Part shown: positions 10,146 through 19,093 of the stretch, one piece after another | How positions within the stretch are numbered: position 1 is the first letter of the stretch | How the letters are laid out: each line of letters begins with the position of its first letter | Assembly (NCBI GenBank): GCA_009746045.1 | Contig: RPFO01001503.1 | Location: forward strand, 1-23,926 | DNA from: Mesostigma viride | Lineage: Eukaryota > Streptophyta > Mesostigmatophyceae > Mesostigmatales > Mesostigmataceae | Length of the DNA: 23,926 bases | Direction of reading: 5' to 3' | Translations under genes and position numbers: made by a program | Notes under the pieces: model-generated | What the model was told of the DNA's origin: nothing | Databases searched by the model: none | What the model saw: only the letters and a program-made list of their open reading frames with translations

Positions 10146-10861
10146 CATCGCATTACGCCCCACTGGCCTCAAAAAGCGTATGGATCCGGAAATGGCTGGC
10201 GATAGTTTAGATTGCTGCGGTTGGTGGAATTCTTGCGAAATACGGGCTTGCGCAGTTCCGGCGAGTCAGAAAGCTTTTTTGCGCTGATTCGTATGCTATT
10301 CCCCCGAACGACTCGTACCGTCGGATGCTGCAGCTGAAACTTTTGCTCCGCACGATAGATTTTTCGAATCTGAAGTAAAGTTCGAGGGGAATTTTCTGAA
10401 GGGGGGAAAGTGAGGGGCAGTGTAGCTTTCGACCCATGAATTCAGTCCTGTATTCGCGCAAAGATTTGATGAATCTTCAGGACTGACGGAACTGACGCCA
10501 CTGTGGTACAAAAAAATTCGTAAGGTACCTGACGCGCAGTCCTACTAAAATTTGCTGCGGAGTGTGGTGCTGAACATTCGTAACTGAAAAATATCGGTAG
10601 TTGTGGCCACTTCCTTTCATTCGACTGAAATTTAGCAGGTCCAGTGCAAAGATTCGGAATTGGATCTTGGCGAAAATCAACTGGCTGGCTACTTCGGCAC
10701 TGAAATTTTCATTTTCGGAACTGAAATTTTCATTTCTAGTACCTCAAAGTGCCGGAGCACCCACAGATTTGCCCACGGACTGAACCGTAACCAAATCTGA
10801 ACTATCGCCAGCCATTTCCGGATCCATACGCCTTTTGAGGCCAGTGCGGCGTAATGCGATG
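10146..10861. mobile_element. Element with 68-bp inverted repeats
   Basis: The left arm 10146-10213 and the right arm 10794-10861 are inverted copies with about three mismatches in 68 bp; the outermost bases are CATCGCATTACGCC. The intervening 580 bp contain only short ORFs and local duplications of ACTGAAATTTTCATTT near 10700-10737. The size and structure fit a non-autonomous DNA transposon (MITE-like). No target-site duplication could be recognised next to the arms, so the exact ends and superfamily remain open. Confidence 0.65.
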
Positions 10862-11402
10862 CGTTCTTTCTCTTTACTGATCATCAAGGGAGGGGAAGCA
10901 GCTGGTCACGGGTGTGGTCACATATCTGTTAATCGTTCTTTGCGCAGCATCGCATTTTGCGAAACATGTCCTCCCAGCCATGCAACTTATGAGTTTAGCC
11001 CAAGTTTATTTGCAAGCTTGTAATAAACTGCCTCCCAAATTCTTATGTTCAAATGGACGTGCCTTCAAATAATCCCTTTCTCGACTGTGGTGTGGCATGT
11101 GCTACATATGTCGGAGTTACCTGAGGCTCCAGTTTCTGCATTGTTTCCCAGCCAGATGTCATAGTACTCTTGGCACGTACGAGCTGCCAGCCTTACATCA
11201 TTTGTCTTTTCCATCCTGATCGCCTGGCTGCATGATGGCAAGCGCTTTCGTATTACATGAGCCCATAGGTTGACCGCGTTGGCTGGTCCGGTCCCGTTGT
11301 TCCTTTAAGTTGACATATACCTCATTGCTTCTACATGGCTGGCAGATGCATGATGCGCTCACCATGCTCATGCTCTAAAATGCATCTGTCAACCAACCAC
11401 AG

Positions 11403-11519
11403 ACGGGGGAAGTGCGTCCTGCCGAGAAAGAAAAAGCAGGGGATGTGGCGCGCTCCTTGCCGCCTCCAACCATGCCCGAGGCGCCCCAGCAAGTTGCCGC
11501 ACCGGCTAAGGGGAGCGTG
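11403..11519 (+). CDS. Linker exon copy 1 (39 codons)
   Basis: CAACCACAG precedes the exon and GTGAGT follows it, giving 117 bp in phase 0 at both ends. It encodes a charged then proline/alanine-rich segment (TGEVRPAEKEKAGDVARSLP, then a PPTMPEAPQQ stretch, ending VAAPAKGSV). Such sequence is expected to be disordered and to act as a flexible spacer between the TIR and ankyrin modules. It could be included with or without the other copies without changing frame. Membership in gene A is inferred from position and phase. Confidence 0.6.
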
Positions 11520-11720
11520 GTGAGTGTGGCCACGTTTTCGGTGACGGCACCAATGACCACGTAAGCCTCACGAAGCAGAAGGCTTTTGTTGTAGCCGAGC
11601 CTTTTCCAATGAGAAACGCAGTTTGTTGGAATTCGTTTTATTTGCTCGGCATGGGCCGAAGCGTTTTTTCCCCCTTCCCTGTACTCCTTGTAATGCGTCC
11701 ATCGTGTCGATTTGTTTTAG

Positions 11721-11804
11721 GTCTTGACAACCATGCTACCCATGTTAGAAGACCGCCACGAAGGGAAAGAGCTCTTTGACTTGCTGGAGCTCCTTCGTGA
11801 TTGA
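11721..11804 (+). pseudogene. Possible small terminal exon or degenerate ankyrin-like exon, copy 1
   Basis: After a pyrimidine-rich acceptor (GATTTGTTTTAG ending at 11720), phase-0 reading gives 27 codons starting VLTTMLPMLEDRHEGKELFD, then LLELLRD and TGA at 11802-11804. The G-KEL-LLELL pattern faintly resembles the second half of an ankyrin repeat. The homologous segment of unit two carries a stop after PM. In units two and three, two extra bases after the acceptor would put a stop at the third codon in phase 0. The coding interpretation is therefore weak. Confidence 0.25.
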
Positions 11805-12790
11805 TGCATGATGAGCTTGGCAGCGGCTTGCTGCTTTGGACCTTGCTGTGGCTTTGTCCAGCATGCATTTTGAACGCCAGTAATAATTTGTCTCATAGTA
11901 CATGGACACTTTCTTTCGCAATGCTGGTAGGGCACCCCAGCACGCTACCTGCTGCTGGGGATGGCTTTGTTGTTCCCTGGCTCATACGAGGGTTGCCCCG
12001 CTAGTGACCTAGTTTTGTATCTGCTGCAAGGGGGTTCGTCAACCATTTTTGCCTTCTATATGCTATGTCTGTACTGGCCAATTCACGCCTTTGAGCTTTC
12101 AAATTATTGGACCGTTTGCTTTGTGTGTCCTCGGAAACTTCAAACCAAAATCATGATTTGCTGTCAATGAAGTACATGTAATAGCATCTCCTGCCAGCCT
12201 TACACACGGGTTTCCCGTCATACAGCGCCTGGCTGCTGTGCACGGACTAGCGGTGGCGTGGTTGCCGCCCCCCGCCTCATTAATTCTATGCCTCGACTGT
12301 GTTAACGTAATTTTTTGACTTTCCCTAGTCCCGGGTTGGTTAGCAGGTGTTTTCCGATGTGTGCTTGCATAGCCCATCCACTCCCGTCTCAATCCCAGCC
12401 TTCCAAATGTTTGGCATGAATTTGCTATAGCAATGCTTCTTTTTTCCCAGCGTATGTTAGCACACAGGAATGCTGGGTAGCAACGTGGCATTGTGTAGCA
12501 CATGCTTGCATATATTTGTGCTCCTCAGCCCAATTTCACAGACTGCAGTCTGTTGTCCGTGGAGACATGGAGTACAGATCACTGTTGAGTTGCTTCATCC
12601 TTTGGTGTATTGGTTGGTCCATGGAAGCGCTGGCATGTGTCGTGTGATAGTGTTGACCGCATGGGCTGATAGGCCCGTTTTCCCTTTAGGACTTAGGTTG
12701 ACATACACCTCATTGCTTTTGCATGGCTGCCAGATGCCTGATGCGCTCACTGTGCTCATGCTCTGAAATACATTTGTCCACCAACCACAG

Positions 12791-12907
12791 ACGGGGGAAG
12801 TGCGTCCTGCCGAGAAAGAAAAAGCAGGGGATGTGGCGCGCTCCTTGCCGCCTCCAACCATGCCCGAGGCGCCCCAGCAAGCTGCCGTACCGGCTAAGGG
12901 GGGCGTG
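12791..12907 (+). CDS. Linker exon copy 2 (39 codons)
   Basis: Same exon as copy 1, with acceptor ...CCAACCACAG to 12790 and donor GTGAGT from 12908, phase 0 at both ends. The first 90 bp are identical to the other three copies. Differences cluster at the 3' end, where it encodes AAVPAKGGV. Confidence 0.6.
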
Positions 12908-14206
12908 GTGAGTGTGGCCACGTTTACGGCGATGGCACATATGGCCTCTTCTTACTAAGCATAAGGCTTTTGTTGTAGCCAAACCTTTTCCAATGAGAAA
13001 AGCAGTTTGTTGGATTTCGTTTTACCGGCTTGGCGTGGGCCGAGTTGATTTTTCTTCCCTGTACTCCTTGTAGTGTGTCCATCGTGTCGATTTGTTCTAG
13101 GTTTCTTGACAAGCATGCTACCCATGTAAGAACATCACCACAAAGGGAAAGAGCTCTTTGCTTTGCTGGAGCTCCTTGGTGATTGATGCATGATGAGCTT
13201 GGCAGCCTGGCTGCTTTGGGCCTTGCTGTGTCTTTGTCCAGCCTGCATTTTGAACGCCAGTGATAATTTGCCTCATAATAAATGGACACGTCTTTTTCGC
13301 AATGCTGGTAGGGCAGCCCAGCATGTTACCTGCTGTTGGGGATGGCTCGTTGTTCCCTGGCTCATACAAGGGTTGCCCCGCTAGTGACCTAGTTTTGTAT
13401 CTGCTGCAAGAGGGTCCGGCAACCATTTTTGTGCCCTGACATAGATGGCCTTGTATATGCTATGTCTGTTCTGGCCAACTCATGCCTTTGAGCTTTGAAT
13501 ATACGGGACCGTTTCCTTTTGTGTATCCTTGGAAACTTCTAACCCAAAATAATTATTTGCTCTCAATGATATACTAGCATCTCCTGCCAGCTGTACACAC
13601 GGGTTTTCCCGTCATACAGCGCCTGGCTGCTCACTGTTGTGCACGGACTGGCGGTGGGGTGGTTGCCGCCCCCGCTTCATTTCTATGCCTCGACTGCGTT
13701 AACGTAATTCTTGGACTGCTTCCCTAATCCCGGGTTGGTTGGCAGGTGTTTCCTCATGTGTGCTTGCACAGCCCATCCCCTCCCGCCTCAATCCCAGCCT
13801 TCCAAATGTTTAATTGGCATGAATTTGCTATAACAAGGCTTCTTTTTTCCCTGCGTATTTTAGCACACAGGAATGTTGGGTAGCAACTGGGCATTGTGTA
13901 GCACATGCTTGCATATACTTGTGCCCCTAAGCTCAATTTCATAGACCGCAGTCTGTTGTCCGTGGAGATGTAGAGTGTGGAGTACAGATCACTGTGGATT
14001 GCTTCATCCTTTGGTGTATTGGTTGGTTCATGGAAGAGCTGGCCTGTGTCGTGTGATAGTGTTGACTGCATGGGCTGGTTTCTTGTACAATGTACGCCCT
14101 TTTCTCCTTTAGGTTGGCATATACCTCGTGGCTTTTGCATGGCTGCCAGATGCCTGATGCGCCCACCAAGCTCATGCTCTGAAATGCATCTGTCACCCAA
14201 CCACAG

Positions 14207-14323
14207 ACGGGGGAAGTGCGTCCTGCCGAGAAAGAAAAAGCAGGGGATGTGGCGCGCTCCTTGCCGCCTCCAACCATGCCCGAGGCGCCCCAGCAAGCTG
14301 CCGCACCGGCTACGGAGAGCGTG
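14207..14323 (+). CDS. Linker exon copy 3 (39 codons)
   Basis: Acceptor CCAACCACAG ends at 14206 and donor GTGAGT begins at 14324. The encoded end is AAAPATESV, as in copy 4 of gene B except for A/V at one position, so copy 3 is the closest relative of the gene B linker. It lies only 46 bp upstream of the TTAA element inserted in the same unit. Confidence 0.6.
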
Positions 14324-14368
14324 GTGAGTGTGGCCACGTTTTCGGTGATGGCACCCATGGCCTCTCAA

Positions 14369-14996
14369 TTAACCCTTGGATCGTAGTTGCGCTTATTCAT
14401 AGGCACCAGTTTAACTCGCGCCTACAAATAGGCGCCAGTTGGGGCGCGGCGCGGCGCGAATACCGGTACCCATTTCCATGATATTTTAGGTCTGCTGCTA
14501 GAGCTAGATGTGGGCTACGCCCTGATACCGGACATCACTATATTCGGACCAAGTTTACAGGGACTAATTAAGGACCATAGTACAGGGGGGTACCCTGGTG
14601 CACAGCTGTCACTCATGTTTACCCTGTCAGCTGCCAGTTATTTTTAGATCGTGCAGCTGGGTCCCTGGGGCAACCATTGATGTCAGTGTTCAGAAGCCAT
14701 GCCTGGCTACCCATGCAACATCCTTGAAAAAACCAGGAGCAACGGAATTGAATTGATGTGTAATAATGCAATATACATGTATGTTTTTTCGCACTCGCGC
14801 ACCCCCCTGAGGGTGGTGCTATATTTAGCACCCATAGGACGTTGCAACATGACCCATGACATGACCCCCAAGTAACTCCATATATGTGTGTGCTTTGGTC
14901 CCAGTATGGATACTAAAATTGTTTAGGTTTCTTTGTGGACATTACCACGCAAGGTGCAACTGGCGCCTATTTGTAGGCGCGAGTTGGACACGATCC
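14369..14996. mobile_element. TTAA-type MITE inserted in repeat unit three, right terminus incomplete
   Basis: The left end is TTAA (14369-14372) followed by CCCTTGGATCGT. The right end finishes with ACGATCC at 14990-14996 and then passes directly into unit sequence (ACGAAGCATAAGG), so the expected AAGGG and second TTAA are missing. Subterminal arms 14413-14441 and 14957-14985 are perfect 29-bp inverted repeats. Each arm can itself fold (AACTCGCGCCTA...TAGGCGCCAGTT, one mismatch). Comparison with units one and two, which lack this block, shows it is an insertion. No transposase ORF is present. The shared TTAACCCTT terminus and hairpin ends relate it to the 5390-7115 element. Confidence 0.75.
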
Positions 14997-15139
14997 ACGA
15001 AGCATAAGGCTTTTGTTGTAGCCAAGCCTTTTCCAATGAGAAAAGCAGTTTGTTGGATTTCGTTTTACCGGCTCGGCGTGGGCCGAGTTGATTTTTCTTC
15101 CCTGTAATCCTCGTAATAATGTGTCCATCGCGTCGATTT

Positions 15140-15335
15140 GTTGTAGGTTTCTTGACAAGCATGCTACCCATGTTAGAACATCACCACAAAGGGAAAGAGC
15201 TCTTTGCTTTGCTGGAACTCCTTGGTGATTGGTCCATGATGAGCTTGGCAGCCTGGCTGCTTTGGGCCTTGCTGTGGCTTTGTCCAGCCTGCATTTTGAA
15301 CACCAGTGATAATGTGTCTCATACTAGTTGGTGGA
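15140..15335 (+). pseudogene. Unit-three copy of the possible terminal-exon segment
   Basis: Homologous to 11721-11804. The frame containing LTSMLPMLEHHHKGKELFAL stays open here and runs into a hydrophobic stretch (MSLAAWLLWALLWLCPACIL) that resembles a membrane segment. Units one and two break or shift this frame. No donor or stop is consistent among copies, so chance openness is likely. Confidence 0.2.
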
Positions 15336-16130
15336 CACCGGTAGCGTGTCCTACCGGTACTAACGAGGTGGCAAATGTCCTAACGGCGAAAGACTGATGG
15401 CAAGACTCGGCATGAGGATAGGTGGGCACATGTTCTGCTGGCCAGCCGTCAACCATGGCTGGACAGAGATTGCGTAAGTTAAGCTAACTTACTGATCTAG
15501 AACAGCCTGACCAATCAGGAGCTACCTGATCTGTTCAGACCTAACATGACAACCACTGTACCCGATACTGTGGTACCGGCTCATCACATGTTCATGTCTG
15601 CCACGTCTACACTACCAGACCGTCCCAGTACCCAATTGGGCACCGGCGGTACTGACACGTGTCCACTTAGGCTATAGCGGGGGACTTCGACTAACTCTCA
15701 TGGCAAAGTGCATCTTGTGGTGTGCAGCCGGGATTCGGTCTAAACTCCTCCCCTCTTCTCCTATCCTCCCATCCTCCCACCCGCGAGCAGGAACTCGAAT
15801 TATATACCTTGTGAGTTTTTAATGGCTGCGGCAGAAGCCTAATATGTTGACACTCCTCACTTCAGTGCACATGAAGTGCTGTGACATGCCGGCATCTGTT
15901 GATCAACCACAGACAGAAGGGGGATGCTGTACAAGAGCCGCATTGTGAAAGTGTGCCGAATCTCTGGTAGCATGCAATCGGTTACAGCTCAAGATGAAGC
16001 TGTTGTTCCATGAATGCCACCACCTTCTGCCTGCAAGCGATGTAGGCTGATGCCTTGTATAGTATAAGTTGCCTGTGTTCTCCTCATGCAGTCGACTCTC
16101 TAAGACTGCATCCACCATTTCCTGCATTGA
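15336..16130. other. No intact gene; includes a probable degenerate linker-exon acceptor
   Basis: At about 15890-15918 the sequence GCATCTGTTGATCAACCACAG followed by ACAGAAGGGGG resembles the acceptor and start of the linker exon but then diverges, suggesting a decayed copy. Small palindromes occur at 15474-15492 (GTAAGTTA-AGC-TAACTTAC) and at about 15339-15359 (ACCGGTA...TACCGGT). Nothing else is recognisable before the second TIR exon. Confidence 0.4.
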
Positions 16131-16745
16131 ATGCAGGCTACTCAACCGGTGGTTTCGCTGAAGGGAGGTGCATCCGGGCCCTATGACCTGTTCCTTACGC
16201 ACAACTGGGGAGATGACGAGGCTCACACAAATCACCAGCGTGTCGCGCTTGTGAATGACGTGCTCAAGGAGCGAGGGTTCGTCACCTGGTTTGATGGCGA
16301 CCGGATGACGGGCGATGTCCAGAAGCAAATGTGCGCCGGTATATTGAACTCCCGCGCCGTGCTGGTGTTTGTCACTCAGCGCTACATGGAGAAGTTGGAT
16401 GAAGACGACCTTAACCCCTGCCAGCAGGAGTTCAACTTTGCAAAGAACAAGAAAGGCGTCAAGTTCATGATCCCTATTGTGATGGAGAAAGCCATGCTCA
16501 CCAAGAAGAATTGGGACGGCGTGCTCTCCATGATTCTGGGTGAGAAGATGTTTGTCTCCATGGTGCAAAACGCCGAGATCGAGTCCAACATGCACCTGGT
16601 TTTGAATGAACTGGCCGCCATTGGAATCACCCCATCCCACGGCTCCCAAGCGCCTGTCAGTGCTGCCGAACGCAACTTCGCCGTCGACGTGGCACACCTC
16701 TCGCGTGAGCCCAAGTCCAAGTCGGAGCCGCCTGCAGGAAACGCG
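16131..16745 (+). CDS. Gene B: TIR-domain exon
   Basis: The exon encodes a TIR domain paralogous to gene A. Counting from the GCT codon at 16137: YDLFLTH at residues 16-22, FVTWFDGDRMTGD at 48-60, SRAVLVFVT at 72-80, CQQEFNFA at 95-102 and MIPIVMEK at 111-118. A Ser/Pro/Ala/Lys-rich tail leads to the donor GTGAGT at 16746 in phase 0. Glu98 aligns with gene A Glu98 and with the catalytic glutamate position of NAD-cleaving TIR domains. The start is either ATG 16131 or, with equal phase, a splice at 16137 after GAATGCAG. If the intron is retained the frame stays open to 17057, giving a TIR-only protein of about 308 residues. The exon is followed by linker and ankyrin exons in the same phase. Confidence 0.85.
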
Positions 16746-16759
16746 GTGAGTCAAGCGGT

Positions 16760-16792
16760 GAGCCATGGGGCAAGGGTGTTGCCCCATGGCTC
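16760..16792 (+). promoter_or_regulatory. Perfect 14-bp hairpin between a splice donor and an acceptor-like site
   Basis: GAGCCATGGGGCAA at 16760-16773 pairs perfectly with 16779-16792 across a GGGTG loop. It lies 14 bp after the GTGAGT donor at 16746 and 14 bp before CTCTTCCACAG ending at 16806, where GTAAG begins immediately. In RNA it would sit beside both sites. A role in splice choice is inferred. Confidence 0.7.
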
Positions 16793-16886
16793 CTCTCTTC
16801 CACAGGTAAGAAAGGCGCATGTGCTAATTGAACCCCATAATTATGTCGTGGTCTGGCCAAAGGGATCGAGGGTTGGCCCATGGCAA

Positions 16887-16918
16887 GTTGCTTCAGTGCC
16901 TACAGGTGCTGAAGCAAC
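16887..16918 (+). promoter_or_regulatory. Second intronic hairpin containing an acceptor-like site
   Basis: GTTGCTTCAGTGCCT (16887-16901) pairs with AGGTGCTGAAGCAAC (16904-16918), a 15-bp stem with two G:U pairs and a 2-nt loop. TGCCTACAG followed by GTGC lies at the tip, resembling an AG|GT site. Function unknown. Confidence 0.55.
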
Positions 16919-17057
16919 AAGTGCTCACTCATGTGCATTGCCAAAGAGCGGTGTGCTACAACAGATATACCGTGACCGTGATATGTCTGGGCTATTATTT
17001 TCAGGTAGCCTGCCAAACGTGCCCAATGTCGTTATTGAGACTTGGCCGATATTGTAA

Positions 17058-18096
17058 AGATAGGTGTTGTGATAATTGAATACAAGCGTACCTACTCTAT
17101 TTCAGGCTGGTAGATTAATCGACTAGACTAGTGATTATGCTGACAAGCATGTCGCAATTTATGCGGCATAATTTAGTAAAGTATGTTGCAAGTCATTGTA
17201 TGCCGAAGTTACAATAATCGGCACAAGACTTTGCGTGATCCAGGTGCCGTATTTTCTATCTCGATACCGTAACCGTGTACGTCACATGTATAGTGACTTG
17301 TTAAGTTAGCCGTTTGTGCTGACTAGTGTGGGGAGTCGACCCTTGTCATGGTACGACCCACAATGCACACTGCACTAAGTTAAGTGTAAAGTTACGCATG
17401 CCAGCACCGCCTTTTGCATCGCTGGAAATGCGCGAGGGACGAAGCACTTGCTGGCCTTTGCAGTCCAAGCCACAAGTATGGCTATTGGCGCTTATGGTCC
17501 CCACCTAGGAACCGCAGCATGGCTTTGGCGGTGAAAATGGTGGCAGTCCGGAATCTAAATATGCAATTAAATCAAGTCGTAATTTAATTCGTCATTTTAC
17601 TTAAATTCGACCTAGGACTATCAAATTATTTCTGACATGATACATACCATAACTCTTTTTCAGTCTCTGCATACTGACGTGTGAGCTGGGAATCCTTTAA
17701 TGGGGGACTCTGCAATGATTTAGTTTCTATGGAGACCTGAACTTGTTGCATAAACTAGTTAATTGAAAGCCAACTTTTCATTATTTCTTCAACGATTCAC
17801 AGAATTGTTGCCACTTGTGCTGGCATATTTTTTCTGCTTCTTTGAAGACTAAAACCTGTTTATGTTAGTTGCATGAAGGGTCTGACATCAGGAGCATTCA
17901 TTGGCCTTGGAGGCTTTTACTCTGTGTATGCGGCAGGCATTACTGCCTGTGATGTGTTGTCTGAGCCTCTCTGTCTGAAGGATCTAACAGACTGGCCTGT
18001 CTGGATTCACAAGTGTGTGGTTTGATGATCATTAATCGCTGCCGGACTCTCTTGCTGCTTGGTTTTCATGACCACCTCTGTGGCGGCTGCGCTTAG
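17058..18096. other. Gene B intron, no exon recognised
   Basis: AT-rich sequence with short motif-free ORFs. Some words between 17900 and 18000 are reminiscent of 18880-18930, consistent with a duplication that also produced the degenerate ankyrin exon. Confidence 0.4.
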
Positions 18097-18189
18097 GCGG
18101 CCTTACTGCATGATGCCTCCAGGGAGGGCCGTCTGGATGATGTCAAGCATCTTCTTGCAAGAAACACTGACAATAATACCAATGATGAT
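18097..18189 (+). pseudogene. Degenerate ankyrin-repeat exon
   Basis: After GCTGCGCTTAG the phase-0 reading gives 31 codons, including LLHDASREGRLDDVKHLLAR, ending DNNTNDD. This is a recognisable ankyrin repeat closely related to the exon at 18998-19093 (LHDAAKEGRLDDV). The flanks are also similar, for example CCAAGTGGTGGAAGC after this copy and CCCAGTGGTAAAAGC after the other. The TPLH signature is weakened to AALLH and the donor is a poor GTGTCA, so it is probably a decaying duplicate. It lies upstream of the linker exon, out of the usual order. It could still be used at low level. Confidence 0.55.
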
Positions 18190-18408
18190 GTGTCAGCGTT
18201 GAGTTCAACCAAGTGGTGGAAGCGGGCATGCTCTGAGTCGCCCACTGTTACCTGCATGTGTGAGATGTATTGTTGACCGTTGTTGGCTGGTTTCTTTTAT
18301 GTACACCGTTGTTTCCTGTAGGCTGACGTACACTTCATGGCTGCCACTGAGATGCCTGATGGGGTGACGACCCTCATGCTCTGAAATGCATCTGTCCACC
18401 AACCACAG

Positions 18409-18525
18409 ACGGGGGAAGTGCGTCCTGCCGAGAAAGAAAAAGCAGGGGATGTGGCGCGCTCCTTGCCGCCTCCAACCATGCCCGAGGCGCCCCAGCAAGT
18501 TGCCGCACCGGCTACGGAGAGCGTG
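18409..18525 (+). CDS. Gene B: linker exon copy 4 (39 codons)
   Basis: The acceptor ACCAACCACAG ends at 18408 and the donor GTGAGT starts at 18526, phase 0 at both ends. It encodes the same charged, proline/alanine-rich 39-residue spacer as the three upstream copies, ending VAAPATESV. Homology with the other units continues upstream to about 18235 but stops almost exactly at the donor. In gene B it joins the TIR exon to the ankyrin exons. Confidence 0.7.
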
Positions 18526-18997
18526 GTGAGTTGCACCATCCTGACATGTGCAAACTTTGTCCAGTTGACAGGGTGGAAGATTGGCAGCTGCTCCGAGCTT
18601 CCTCGCCAGTCTGCCTTGGGCACAGATGCCTAGTCTAGCTGCATGGCAATACCAGGTCCTTCAGTTGTTGAGTAACTGCACCAGTCATAAGTTGAGCTTT
18701 TGAAGGATACTTTTTAAGTTAGTATCTTTAATTCTACAGTTAATGTAATCCCTGCATATGCAAGACTCCCTTTATATTGAAGCATCTGCCCTGAAGCTCT
18801 TTGAGTCTGTCATGTCTATTCTAGTTCTTCGGGAGCGATTACTTGCGTTACATGGAATGTTTTACATTGGAAGCAATATCCTTGTCTTCGAGGGCTGCCG
18901 TAGTGTGTATGGCAGACATGGCTGCTAACAGTACCTCAGACCTTTCATATTTATTTTTTTATACATGTTCAAACATATGTGGGCTGTGTGCTCTCAG

Positions 18998-19093
18998 ACA
19001 ACCCCGCTGCACGATGCCGCGAAGGAGGGCCGCCTGGATGATGTCAGGCGGCTTATCACGGCAGGAGGTGCTGACAAGAATGCCAAGGATGAG
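18998..19093 (+). CDS. Gene B: ankyrin-repeat exon 1
   Basis: Flanked by GTGCTCTCAG (to 18997) and GTAGGT (from 19094), this 96-bp exon encodes 32 residues, TTPLHDAAKEGRLDDVRRLI then TAGGADKNAKDE. The T-PLH and G-AD-N signatures of an ankyrin repeat are present. One exon equals one repeat and phase is 0 at both ends. Ankyrin stacks generally bind protein partners; here they would be the likely recognition or regulatory part of the TIR protein. Confidence 0.85.

Larger units (their letters stand above)
11270..15335. repeat. Three tandem copies of a ~1.4-kb unit carrying the linker exon
   Basis: Blocks around the linker exons at 11403, 12791 and 14207 are homologous along most of their length. 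The exon starts are 1388 and 1416 bp apart. Shared landmarks include GACATATACCTCATTGCTT-like sequence before each exon, GGCTTTTGTTGTAGCC after it, the CTCCTTGGTGATTG-like segment, and the CAGTCTGTTGTCCGTGGAGA boundary. Unit one appears truncated at its left side. Unit three is interrupted by a TTAA element at 14369-14996 and its homology fades near 15335. The introns have diverged more than the exon within them. Confidence 0.9.

Noticed and set aside
13754-14368. Minus-strand ORF of 204 codons, and similar minus-strand ORFs over every linker exon
   Set aside because: These recur only because the plus-strand unit is duplicated. The plus-strand reading has matching splice sites and phase, whereas the minus reading has no recognised motif.
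15339-15674. Possible small inverted-repeat element (GTGGACAC at about 15333 and its complement near 15660)
   Set aside because: The arm match is short and interrupted, and the left arm overlaps sequence homologous to the other tandem units, so an insertion is not supported.
15903-16820. Minus-strand ORF of 305 codons opposite TIR exon B
   Set aside because: Shadow of the TIR coding strand; the plus-strand TIR motifs are unambiguous.
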